Assembly: GCA_037127315.1 (NCBI GenBank)
Contig: JBBBDQ010001616.1
Span: 1,513,001-1,577,000 of the forward strand
Source: Ascarosepion bandense
Lineage: Eukaryota > Mollusca > Cephalopoda > Sepiida > Sepiidae
Direction of reading: 5' to 3'
Length of the DNA: 64,000 bases
How positions within the stretch are numbered: position 1 is the stretch's first letter; every line of letters begins with the position of its first letter. Positions 1 through 8,962 of the stretch are shown piece by piece. A program made the position numbers and the translations under genes. The notes under the pieces are model-generated. The model saw nothing but the letters and a program-made list of their open reading frames with translations. It did no database searches and was not told the origin of the DNA.

Positions 1-469
1 TACCACAAACTGTGATCTAATTTAAAGTTTTGTATATAAAAAAGGGGTTTTCCTAAATTGTTTATTATGGTTAAATATTAAAAAAAAAGATTAATTATAA
101 AAACTGAGTTTAAAAACAAAAATATTTCTAGTCGTATAATTCACTAATAAAAATATGTTTAGCAAATAGCAATTTCTCTTCCCACTTTATCGCATCCACT
201 CCTACTTCTCCCCACCCCATATACATTTCCATATTTTCTCCTTTTATTAAATGCAAATAACTGACCATAAAGGCTGTAAAGGACCATACCTTATCTTCTA
301 ATGTTAAATCTGTCTATAAAATTTTCAACACGCGCATTAATCACCTCTATTCCCTATCTCTTCTCTCTTTCTAAGTGACGTCTTACAACCCTTATTTGCC
401 ATTTCCCACCCCACCTACATCTCACACACAATTCGACAAATATAAGAAAAAGAATTTCCATTTTTTTTC
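1..469. other. AT-rich sequence, no gene seen
   Basis: No ORF of protein-like composition and no recognised repeat apart from short A and T runs. The last part (about 420-469) leads into the hammerhead-like repeat and probably belongs to it. Confidence 0.5.
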
Positions 470-530
470 ACACTAACTGATGAGACATTGTTCTTTCAAT
501 GTCAAAACAAAATGTACACTTTGTAGGAGC
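470..530 (+). ncRNA. Hammerhead ribozyme-like motif
   Basis: The core CTGATGA (477-483) is followed by a perfect 7-bp helix II (GACATTG 484-490 with CAATGTC 497-503, loop TTCTTT). Then comes AAAAC where the canonical core has GAAAC. A 5-bp helix III pairs 507-511 (ACAAA) with 520-524 (TTTGT) and closes an 8-nt loop. The nucleotide after helix III is A525, so a GUA cleavage triplet is preserved. Helix I pairing around C477 is weak and the first core G is A (504), so this copy is probably degenerate. Hammerheads are known in Penelope-like elements and retrozymes of animals. Confidence 0.6.
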
Positions 531-560
531 TAATATTTTGTACATATTCTAAGCTATAAT

Positions 561-566
<6 letters not shown>

Positions 567-610
<44 letters not shown>
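567..610. repeat. (TA)n microsatellite
   Basis: Uninterrupted TA dinucleotides directly downstream of the hammerhead-containing repeat. Other TA tracts stand at 831-850, 1004-1041 and many later positions. Confidence 0.95.
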
Positions 611-615
<5 letters not shown>

Positions 616-889
616 AGGATTAATTCAAAGATGTTGAATGGCCATTTCGATATGAAGATCCCCACGGGGGACGACACATCACCTCAACAACAGAAAAAAC
701 CTTTCAGAAACTAGGGAAAAATTAGTCTACTTTTCCTTTTTAAATAGATTGCAAAGAAATTAAAAAATAAATAATAATAAAATAAAATAAAAATAAAATT
801 AATTTCTTTTAATTTCTTTTAATTTCTTATATATATATATATATATATATCCAAAAGAAAATAATTGCAACGATCAATACATTCATTTA

Positions 890-996
890 AAACAGTGCTC
901 AATATAAAAATAGAGCAATGAATATTTATTATTAATTATACTTAAGAACATGTACAAACTACTACTTTGACAGTAGTAGTTTGTAGTTTCTACATG

Positions 997-1000
<4 letters not shown>
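890..1000 (-). repeat. Hammerhead-associated repeat, partial copy ending in a hairpin
   Basis: On the minus strand this matches the region downstream of the hammerhead motif at 34.2 kb (shared blocks TTTGTACATGTTCT and AATAAATATTCA, then a GAGCACTG-like block). It starts near the predicted self-cleavage point and lacks the ribozyme core. Bases 945-1000 form a hairpin: AGAACATGTA pairs with TACATGTTCT and CAAACTACTACT with AGTAGTAGTTTG around the loop TTGAC. Another partial copy is at 45,022-45,090. Confidence 0.6.
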
Positions 1001-1044
<44 letters not shown>

Positions 1045-1226
1045 CAATAAATTCCGAAAGTTACAATTTTGAATTTATTCATATAATATACATATTTGGC
1101 TCTGTAATATAGATAATATTATTTAAATCGAGCCCTCCACCTGAATGATTTTCAATATTGATAAAATTAATATTAGTAGGATCTGGTTTGGAATTTTACC
1201 TATATACACTTCCATTTTTGTATTTA

Positions 1227-1245
1227 AAATAATACACACACACAC

Positions 1246-1304
<59 letters not shown>
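1227..1304. repeat. Compound (CA)n(TA)n microsatellite
   Basis: About 48 bp of CA repeats (one CG interruption) pass directly into about 28 bp of TA repeats, which abut the LTR-like sequence at 1305. Confidence 0.95.
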
Positions 1305-1310
<6 letters not shown>

Positions 1311-1743
1311 GGATTCTTGTTTAGAAAACCACACAATATAATAATAACACAAAACAGATATGAGAGGAAAATTGTAAGTATATTGAACAAAAGATATACA
1401 ACCTGTACACGGTTAGTAGATTCAGGAATGCTTGTTAGTAAGAGTCAAATATATACAAAGAAGTAAGTTCGGGTAACAAGTCTATATTCTTGGTGACCAA
1501 CGAGGGCGGTTCAAAGGCTATAGCAAGCATTACAACTCTAACACACTCTAACACACTACAGACACCCTACAGACTATATTTAGCTGTCTCTCCCAGTAAG
1601 GGCAACATGTGACACGTGGTCAGTTTTTATAACTGGGATTTCCGGGCTATATGGTCGGAAGCAGAGAGCGCCCTCTACCCAAAGGCAGAGTGCTGACAGT
1701 GAGAAATGCCGTCGCAGCGAGAAAAATCTCGGTGACAGTCACA
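1305..1743 (-). mobile_element. Probable solo LTR of a Ty3/gypsy-type retrotransposon
   Basis: Read on the minus strand the segment starts TGTGACTGTCACC and ends CCACAACA, with a TATA-like TTATAAAAACTG near 1625. It shares clear blocks with the LTR at 53.7 kb, including GTAGAGGGCGCTCTCTGCTT, CATATAGCCCGGAAA and TGTTGCCCTTACTGGGAG. No internal retroviral sequence follows on either side. No target-site duplication could be matched, so the 5' boundary (near 1743) is uncertain; the 3' boundary abuts a TA tract. The two LTRs are relatives, not copies of one subfamily, because their outer parts differ. Confidence 0.6.
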
Positions 1744-1995
1744 CTTGTTCTATGTAGCCAGGATTATAAGTATACCTTGGACAAGTTCATTGAGTGTGTA
1801 AAAAGGGGCGATCACTAACGATATATATATGACGTAGAATATTTGGTATTTAAGTCAGGTTAATTCCAATAGAGACGAACTCAAAAGAACTCAATGTTAA
1901 ATTTATTTATTTAATTTAACAGAGTAATATAATCTAGAAAGAATTTTAGATATTCTACCCATGAAATTGTACAATACCTAAATCTTTTCTAGAGC

Positions 1996-2001
<6 letters not shown>
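1744..2001. other. No feature recognised
   Basis: AT-rich spacer with a short TATATATA at 1821. Nothing protein-like seen on either strand. Confidence 0.4.

Positions 2002-2042
<41 letters not shown>
2002..2042. repeat. (TG)n microsatellite
   Basis: About 20 TG units just upstream of the LINE fragment. Confidence 0.95.
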
Positions 2043-2046
<4 letters not shown>

Positions 2047-2082
2047 AATTCGTGTATTTATACGTGTGCATGTGTTGCTATG

Positions 2083-2521
2083 TGATATCTGTTCTTCTGT
2101 ATGAAAGTGAAGGCTGGACGATCTCATCAAAGGTGAAGGAGAGGCTTGAGGCAGCAGAAATGTGGTTTTACAGAAGGATGCTGAGGATGCCATGGACTGA
2201 GCACGTGTGCAACGATATGGTGTTGGAAAGGATGCAAACGAGAAGAATACTGATAATAAATATCAAGAAAAGAGACAGATGAGGTTCCTGGGGCACGTAA
2301 TGAGGAAGGAAGGCCTGGAGAACTTGATACTCACAGGTCGGATAAATGGAAGAAGAGACAGGGGAAAGTAGCGCCAGACGTACTTGTTAGGTCTGAGCAA
2401 AGGATCTGGAGCGGGGCTTGGAAGAGATACCAAAAGAAAAATTACTGAAAGCGACAAGAGACAGAGCCAAGTGAAAGTCCATGATCGCCTACATCCTGAA
2501 GGGACACGCACATGAAGAATA
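2083..2521 (+). pseudogene. Non-LTR retrotransposon 3' fragment (RTE-like group, clade uncertain)
   Basis: The translation begins after an SVLLYESEGWT-type motif and continues through KERLEAAEMWFYRRMLRMPW, LERMQTRR and, after a frameshift near 2280, RFLGHVMRKEGLENLILTGR. These are hallmarks of the region downstream of the RT domain in a very common invertebrate LINE. The end (ATGATCGCCTAC, CTGAAGGGACACG, CATGAAGAA) matches the 3' ends of the copies at 5.6, 37.7 and 51.1 kb. The RT and endonuclease parts are missing, so this is a 5'-truncated dead copy. The start follows directly on TG repeats. Confidence 0.85.
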
Positions 2522-2597
2522 AGAATGTGTACATTGTAAATTATATATGCGTACAATGCAGAATGTTTTCGATAAGAGTGAGACTCTGTGTTCCGAA

Positions 2598-2945
2598 ACT
2601 ATCGCCCGGTTCACACTCCACCCATGTCTATTGTACAGGTGTAGAGGCTCATCCCTTGTTCCCTGTTTAGGATCTGGTTTCCGGCTTTCTCTTTCCAAAT
2701 CTTTTCACTTTTCTTTTTCTTTTTTTATTTGTTTTGTTTTTTTTTTCAATTGGTGTAGATAGACTAAACTATCGCCCGGTTCACACTCCACCCACGTTTA
2801 TTGTACAGGTGTAGAGGCTCATCCCTTGTTCCCTGTTTAGGATATGGTTTCCGGCTTTCTCTTTTCCAAATATTTTCACGCTTACGAAGCCGCCTGCACA
2901 TCAGTGGCATTACCGCCTTGCTCGGGGTGATATGATTAAAAAAAA
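2598..2945 (+). mobile_element. Dimeric tRNA-derived SINE (small family, 'SINE-B')
   Basis: Two direct copies: 2598-2705 and 2764-2945. Each starts CTATCGCCCGGTTCACACTC and contains GGCTCATCCCTTGTTCCCTG and GGTTTCCGGCTTTCTCTTT. Only the second has the 3' tail CATCAGTGGCATTACCGCCT followed by TGCTCGGGGTGAT and an A run. Between them is a T-rich linker ending CAATTGGTGTAGATAGAC. That linker plus GGTTCACACTCC resembles a tRNA A box and B box, so the true 5' end is probably the CAATTGG segment. The same dimer arrangement recurs at 51.5-51.8 kb. A monomer is at 9.9-10.1 kb on the minus strand. Confidence 0.75.
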
Positions 2946-3764
2946 AAACTATTTTCATTTTTATACATCAAAATCGTTATCTGTTGTCCCATTCGGCATT
3001 TTTCTGGTGTTAGGGTCGTGGGTCTAATCGACGAAAAATGACCAAAATCAAAATGAAATTCTTCTCGTCAGGCCAGGGATTGACCCGCATCAAGTGGTCA
3101 GGCGTGATTCGCTAATAGAATTCGCTGAACCAACACAAGCGAAAATAAGAAAAGCCTTGCCTGTGTGACCGTGGGGTGGGGGGTCAGTCTCCGAAAAAGC
3201 ATTTCACGTGTCTTAAGTGCACAAGGTTAAATGGTCTGAACTCCCTGTTTAAGCGCCCGAGTCGTTTGAGATAACGGAAATTATGTATGGTTGATTAATC
3301 GAATAGAGACAGCGAGTCTGGGGTTAGGAACGTTTTGTCGATTTGCAACGCTAAAACGAACAGTCACTTGACTGAGATAAACACAAGGAAGATTTAGTAA
3401 TTACTTATTCAGGGAACAGAGGAGGACTTAATTCTACGATAGGTACCTCTGACCTCCGTGATCGACTTAGTTCTGCGCGAAGTCGCAAGGCTTAACGTGA
3501 TTTTCATAAATCGCTGAAAATAAGTACAGTTAAAAGAGAGGAGTGTGTTAATAAGCTGATGGTAAGGAGGGAAAGAGTTTGTTGGTCAATTCTTATAGCG
3601 TTGCAAAATGAGCGGTTCAGAAAAACGCGATGAGACATAAATACGGAAGAGCGAAATAGTAACAAAATAGGAAGAAGAAAAATGTAAGTACAGAGAAGTG
3701 GCCTAAAGAAAGAAGATAGATGAGACATAGAAAGAAAGCTCGATAGCAAGAAGAAATATCTAAA
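2946..3764. other. No gene recognised; candidate unique sequence
   Basis: Mixed-composition DNA, less repetitive than its surroundings. A G-rich patch (GGGGTGGGGGG near 3174) and the block AGGCCAGGGATTGACCC near 3079 are visible. No ORF with protein-like composition was found on either strand. Confidence 0.4.
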
Positions 3765-4450
3765 TCTAAACTTATTTATAAATGGAACTTTGTCTGTGTG
3801 TGTGTGTGTCTCTGTGTGTGTGTGTGGGTCTGTTACCTATAGACTCCGAAACGGCTGAACCAATTTTCTTGAAAATTTACACAATTGTACTATAAGCGTC
3901 TGCGAATGTTCTTAGCTAGGTTTTATGTCGAGGTACCCCCGATAAATATCGAAAATCGATAATCGAAAAAATCGGGTTATCGAAGGAGTGGTCCGATTTT
4001 AATCAAATTTGATACACTCATAGACAAAGACATAAGAAACGATATTCAGAATTTTCAAGGTTGCAGTTCTTACAATCGTGCAGAAAATCGATAATATATA
4101 TATATATAAAATAAAATCAGCCTTTTTATTTTAGTTTTTGCTTCGGGTTTGGCTCTAAGTGGGTATAATTTTAGTTCTTAGTCTCAGCCATGATACCATT
4201 TACTCAGAGGACTTATTTAGCCTTCAAAATTCAGTTTACGACGAAAAAACTTATTTGATATCGATACCAGGAAATCAAAATTTGACTTATATTCATTCAT
4301 TTCTCTTTCAGTCTACGGATTCGCTTTAACTGGAAACAACTATTGCTTTTTAGTCTTTCGTGCCAACGTCGAAAAAGATCTGAGTTCTAGGACCATGGAT
4401 TAGTTTTAAAGCTTTCATTACACCCGAGAAACTCCGGGCTATTCTGCTAG
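3765..4450 (+). mobile_element. Non-autonomous Helitron, complete copy
   Basis: The 5' end is TCTAAACTTATTTATAAATG, inserted after A3764. The 3' end is a GC-rich hairpin-like segment (CCCGAGAAACTCCGGG, 4423-4438) followed by CTATTCTG-type spacer and terminal CTAG, then T4451. TC start, CTRR end with upstream hairpin, and insertion between A and T without target duplication are the defining Helitron features. An inner (TA)n lies at 4095-4107. No Rep/helicase coding is present. It is the cleanest of about nine copies; the others are at 4.9, 14.9, 15.7, 16.6, 23.6, 44.1, 46.3, 46.5 and 55.5 kb. Confidence 0.8.
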
Positions 4451-4844
4451 TATACGTATATATATAAACTACTTTTTAACTCATATCTATTAATTCATTA
4501 TCTCTGCTCTTTCTCGCTTTTTTATTTTGTACTTGCTTATAAAAGCTAATCCGCGTATGTATAAAAACAATGTAAGCTTGTATACATAGACATGTCCACT
4601 GTTCACCACCAAACGTTGTGATATGTTTCACATTTCATACATCTTAACAAACGTTACATATATATGCCGGCATATATCATTCGAATCTTGATATCAACCT
4701 TTACATATATGAGTAAACTGGTCAATACATGAAAGTATAATTAATTCAAATGGGTGCAATCGACTACATTCAAGATTAACAGAACGTTCATATCATCAGA
4801 TGCTCTCATATACACGAAAAATATATACATAGGTGCACTTTTAT
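4451..4844. other. No feature recognised
   Basis: AT-rich spacer between the Helitron and the 5S-derived fragment; no coding signal. Confidence 0.4.
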
Positions 4845-4931
4845 GCTTACGGCATATCACGTTGGATACAGCGGTTCTCGTTCGATCACCGAAGGTAAGC
4901 AACGTGAGCCTGGTCAGTACTTAGATGGGTG

Positions 4932-4932
<1 letters not shown>
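4845..4932 (+). pseudogene. 5S rRNA-derived fragment (truncated pseudogene or 5S-type SINE head)
   Basis: Aligns with about the first 88 nt of animal 5S rRNA. Visible blocks are GCTTACGGC at the start, CACGTTG, CGGTTCTCGTTCGATCACCG, AAGGTAAGCAACGTGAGCC and GTCAGTACTTAGATGGGTGA. The last two cover the box A and box C parts of the internal RNA polymerase III promoter. The 3' third that closes helix I is absent and the sequence runs straight into TA repeats, so it cannot make a normal 5S rRNA. Either a retrocopied 5S pseudogene or the head of a 5S-derived (SINE3-type) SINE fits. Confidence 0.8.
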
Positions 4933-4975
<43 letters not shown>

Positions 4976-5118
4976 AGGCAAGATGTTTGTGTGTGTGTCT
5001 GTTTATCTGTCTGTATGTCCTTTATACAAATCCACAATTTTTATCCGATTCTCACCAAACTTCACACAAATATTCTTTAGTCTGAGTCTAAGCTCCAGGA
5101 TCATGGATTTGTTTTATT

Positions 5119-5167
<49 letters not shown>

Positions 5168-5552
5168 GCAAGATGTTTGCGTGTGTGTCTGTTTATCTGA
5201 GTCTATGTCTATATTTTTTTCAGCCCTTTTATTTTAGTTTTTGCTTCGGGTTTGGCTCTAAGTAGGTATAATTGTAGTTCTAAGTCTCAGCAATGATACC
5301 ATTTACTCAGAGGACTTATTTAGCCTTCAAAATTCAGTTTACGACGAAAAAACTTATTTGATATCGCTACCAGGAAATCAAAATTTGACTTACATCCATT
5401 CATTTTTCTTTCAGTCTACGGTTTCGCTTTAACTGGAAACAACTATTGCTTTTTAGTCTTTCGTGCCAACGTCCAAAGAGTCTGAGCTCCAGGAGCATGG
5501 ATTAGTTTTAAAGCTTTCATTACACCCGAGCAACGCTGGGCTATATTGCTAG
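4933..5552 (+). mobile_element. Helitron copy, 5' part replaced, two inner TA tracts
   Basis: Ends exactly like the 3.8-kb copy (CACCCGAGCAACGCTGGG, then CTATATTG and CTAG at 5549-5552, next base T). The 5' portion is not TCTAAACTT but AGGCAAGATGTTTGTGTG following a TA tract (4933-4972). That module appears again after a second TA tract (5124-5162). The copy thus looks like one 3' half preceded by a shorter relative sharing the same module. Confidence 0.7.
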
Positions 5553-5625
5553 TGAGCGATAGATATATAAAAAATAAAGGAGGTTGAACTAGGAAAGTTG
5601 AGGGATGAGAGATAGAATGAAGGGC

Positions 5626-6095
5626 GATCTTCTTCTTTTATGTACCATGTCCTTTCAGGACGTAGGCGATCATGGCTTTCCACATCTCCCTGTCTGTGGT
5701 GGCTCTTAGCACGCTTTCTCTTATTATACCACCCAAACCCTCGTTCTGTCATCCACCTGATCAGCTCCTTCAAATATGTTATCCGCTGCGTTCCTCTGTC
5801 TCTTTTACCCTTTATCTGGTCTGTTAATATCAGGTTCTCCAGCCCTCCTTCCTCATTGCATGTCCCAGGAAATTCAGCTGTCTCTTTCTGATGATCAATA
5901 TTAATTTTTGTTTCCATCTTTTCTAAGACCTCATCATTGCTCACATGCTCGATCTATGATATTCGCAGCATCCTTCTGTAAAACCACATTTCAGTTGCTT
6001 CAAGTTTTTCCTTCATCTTTGATGATATTGTCCGACATTCACTGCCATATTGAAGAACCGACATCATATAGCAATCCAGTACTCTCCTCTTTGTT
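5626..6095 (-). pseudogene. Non-LTR retrotransposon 3' fragment (RTE-like group)
   Basis: Minus-strand translation in shifting frames gives KLEATEMWFYRRMLR-like, then NDEVLEKMETK, NEEGGLENLILTDQIKGKRD and RQGDVESHDRLRPERTWYIK. This is the same 3' region as at 2.1 kb and ends in the same GTCCTGAAAGGACATGGTAC block. Frameshifts fall near 5885 and 5945. No RT catalytic region remains. A purine-rich tract starts where the element is truncated at its 5' side (about 6095). Confidence 0.85.
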
Positions 6096-6104
6096 TAAGA
6101 GTTT

Positions 6105-7475
6105 AAAAAAAAGAAGAAAGTAAGAAGGAAGAAAGATGAGAGTTGGAAAAAGAAAGAAGAGAGATAGAAAGAATAAAGATGAGAGATGAGAGATAGCAAA
6201 AAGAAAGAGAAGAGATATAGAAAGAAAAGAGATGAGAGATAGAAAAAAGAGAGATGAGAGATAGAAAAAAAAGAAGGAAAAAAGTTTAGAGATTGAAAGA
6301 AGAGAGATGAGAGAGAGGAAGAACGAAGATGAAAGATAAAAAGAAGAGAAGTGAGAGACAGAAAAAAGAAAGTTTAGAGACAGAAAGAGATCGAAAAAAG
6401 AAATTTTAGGGATAGAAAGAAGAGGGTTGAGAGATAGAAAAAAGGAAGTTGAGAGATTAAAAGAAGAATGTTTAGAGACAGAAAGAGATCGAAAAAAGAA
6501 ATTTTAGGGATAGAAAGAAGAGGGTTGAGAGATAGAAAAAAGGAAGTTGAGAGATTAAAAGAAGAATGTTTAGAGACAGAAAGAGATCGAAAAAAGAAAT
6601 TTTAGGGATAGAAAGAAGAGGGTTGAGAGATAGAAAAAAGGAAGTTGAGAGATTAAAAGAAGAATGTTTAGAGAGAAAGAGATCGAAAAAAGAAATTTTA
6701 GGGATAGAAAGAAGAGGGTTGAGAGATTTTAGAAAAAAGGGAATTGAGAGTTAAAAGAAGGGAATGTTTAGAGACAGAAAAAAGAGATTCGAAAAAAGAA
6801 ATTTTAGGGATTAGAAAAGAAGAAGGGTTGAGAGATTTAGAAAAAAGGAAGTTGAGAGATTAAAGAAGAATGTTTAGAGACAGAAAGAGAAATCGAAAAA
6901 AGAAATTTTAGGGATAGAAAGAAGAGGGTTGAGAGATAGAAAAAAGGAAGTTGAGAGATTAAAAGAAGAATGTTTAGAGACAGAAAGAGATCGAAAAAAG
7001 AAATTTTAGGGATAGAAAGAAGAGGGTTGAGAGATAGAAAAAGGGAAGTTGAGAGATTAAAAGAAGAAAGTTTAGAGACAGAAAGAGATCGAAAAAAGAA
7101 ATTTTAGGGATAGAAAGAAGAGGGTTGAGAGATAGAAAAAAGGAAGTTGAGAGATTAAAAGAAGAATGTTTAGAGACAGAAAGAAGATGATAGATACTAA
7201 ATAAAAAAGAGGAGAGACAGAAGAAAGTTCGGATATGAGAGATAGAAAAAAGAGAGATGAGAGATAGAAGGAAGAAAGAGAGATGGAAAGAAGAGAAGTG
7301 TGAGATAATATGAGAGAAAGAAGAGAGATGAAAAGTGAGAGATAGAATAAAGAAAGAAGTGAGATGAGGGATAGAAGAAACTGTGAGATGAAAAGAAGAG
7401 AGGATGAGATATAACAAAAGAAATACGAGAGAGCGAAAGAATTGAGATGAGAGAGAGAGAGAGAGAAAAAAAAAA
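6105..7475 (+). repeat. Purine-rich tract containing a 98-bp minisatellite
   Basis: About 1.35 kb of AGAAAG/GAGATAG-type sequence, strongly purine on the plus strand. Between about 6389 and 7186 it is a tandem array with a 98-bp period; the marker GATCGAAAAAAGAAATTTTA recurs at about 6389, 6487, 6585, 6681, 6989 and 7087, with degenerate units near 6787 and 6892. Because 98 is not divisible by 3, the long minus-strand open frames here change frame from unit to unit and are not genes. Confidence 0.9.
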
Positions 7476-7483
7476 GAAGAATG

Positions 7484-7987
7484 ATAATCTTGGAATTATT
7501 TCAAACTTTTGTTCTCATCTTGGTTGATATAGGTGTCATAATAAAAACAACGTTTCGACCAAGTACCATCTGGTCATCATCAGGTGTCCATAGATTGGCT
7601 GATGGGGAACATCTCGTTGATTAATGCGAAATATCCTCTGAAATCAATTATTGTTCTTTCATGTTGAAATTTGGTACTCTCACTACCAAGTCCAAGGATC
7701 GAAAGCATGATCACTAGATGATACTAACACATGTATAACCAACTACTATATCCACTACACCACCGAAAGACTTTAGTGGTGCAGTTTTTATTCAGTGTCA
7801 GATGGATTTTGACAAGTGGATTATGTTAGTGGGTTTGTGCTGCTTGTCATAATTTTTCATAATTTGTATTGTTTTCTGAGATGAGTAATTTTCAATAACC
7901 GTGGAATTATTAATTCTCTAAAAATTACGATAATAATTATAATTAATATAGTACTTTTCAATAATCTTGAAATAATTCCAAGATTAT
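7484..7987. mobile_element. Unclassified element bounded by 21-bp perfect inverted repeats
   Basis: ATAATCTTGGAATTATTTCA(A) at 7484-7504 is exactly inverted at 7967-7987. The segment interrupts purine-rich sequence, which resumes at about 8026. It contains the hammerhead-like motif at 7553-7583. A second inverted pair, ACCAACTACTATAT near 7740 and ATATAGTAGTTGGT near 8008, straddles the right end. No coding capacity was seen. Confidence 0.5.
7553..7583 (-). ncRNA. Hammerhead-like core (degenerate), Penelope-type
   Basis: Minus strand: CTGATGA, one extra T, GACCA, a 10-nt loop, TGGTC, then GAAAC. Helix II is 5 bp and both conserved core segments are intact, but the extra base between core and helix II is non-canonical. 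Helices I and III were not convincingly traced. Confidence 0.4.
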
Positions 7988-8025
7988 TTAAAGATGGCGT
8001 ACTGAATATAGTAGTTGGTTATGTT

Positions 8026-8184
8026 TCAAAGAAGAAAGAGTAAAGATGAGAGATAGAATGAAGAAAGTCTAGAGATCCAAAGAAGTGAGGGGAGAGATAG
8101 AAAAAAGAAAGAAAAAAAATTAGAGATAAAAAAAGAGAGATGAGAGATCGAAAAAAGAAAAAAAAGAAAAGAAAAAAGAAAAAG
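8026..8184 (+). repeat. Purine-rich tract, continuation
   Basis: GATGAGAGATAG and AAAAAAGAAAG motifs like those at 6.1-7.5 kb, resuming after the inserted element. Confidence 0.7.
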
Positions 8185-8395
8185 CTTCCGTTTACTTGCT
8201 TTTCCGACAGCTACAATCTTCAAAAATTCAAATGTAAAGTCAATAGTCATCTCATCAGTATTCTCATCCTTCTCCTTCTTTTACCCTCCTCCTGACACCT
8301 CCTGTAACCTGTCGCTCTTTCTCATAACTTTCCTCCATGTAACCCCTTAATCAACAGTGACAGTAAAATGCCTTGTTTGGGGCGACACAATTAAA
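8185..8395 (+). pseudogene. CR1/Jockey-like LINE, 3' end only
   Basis: The translation LPFTCFSDSYNLQKFKCKVN equals the extreme C-terminus of the LINE family at 10.5, 40.0 and 56.6 kb. It is followed by the 3' UTR and the tail ACAGTGACAGTAAAATGCCT, TGTTTGGGGCGACACAATTA. The copy is 5'-truncated to about 0.2 kb. Confidence 0.8.
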
Positions 8396-8820
8396 GGAAT
8401 AGTAGAATGTGAAGAGGAAAATAAAGAGGAAAAAGTGAGAAAATGTAGAGAGGGAAGAAAGGGAGGAGACAATGGAAACGGCTAAGAGAGAGAAATTCTA
8501 AATTTTGGACAAAAGTGAATTTCAGACAAATATAGACATCCGTTACAGTGTTTCAAGTTTTTTTTTTTAGTTTTTTTTGTTTGTTTTTTTTTGTATTTAA
8601 AAAAAATGATAAATCACATACACAAACAGAAAAATTATTGATAAAACGTAAAATAAACTATATTTTAAAATAAACACAAAACGAAGATATAAATTCATTA
8701 GACCAAATAAATTGGAAACATAAAATAAATTAAACCAAAATCGAAATAAATTTAAAATGAATTAAAATTAAATTAAATTAAAATAATATAAATAAAATAA
8801 AATAAACATAAAATAAATAA
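8396..8820. other. AT-rich sequence without genes
   Basis: Purine-rich, then T-rich, then AAATAAA-type low-complexity sequence leading into the TAA array. Confidence 0.5.
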
Positions 8821-8823
8821 AAA

Positions 8824-8862
<39 letters not shown>

Positions 8863-8962
8863 TAAGCCAAAGATAAATAAATAAGCCAAATAATAATAAT
8901 AATAATAAATAATAATAAATAAATAAGCCAAATAATAATAATAATAATAAATAATAAGCCAA
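8821..8962. repeat. (TAA)n array with interspersed GCCAAA blocks
   Basis: ATAATAATAATA runs are interrupted by GCCAAAGATAAA (about 8866) and GCCAAATAATAA (8885 and 8927). These resemble the first bases of the adjoining Dong element (GCCAAAGATAAAGCTC at about 8957). This is the likely insertion target of that element. Confidence 0.8.

Noticed and set aside
2763..2945. Host gene reading through the SINE-B sequence
   Set aside because: The sequence recurs at three loci and carries the LINE-type tail.
6974..7417. 147-codon minus-strand frame in the purine tract
   Set aside because: Low-complexity product of the 98-bp purine repeat.
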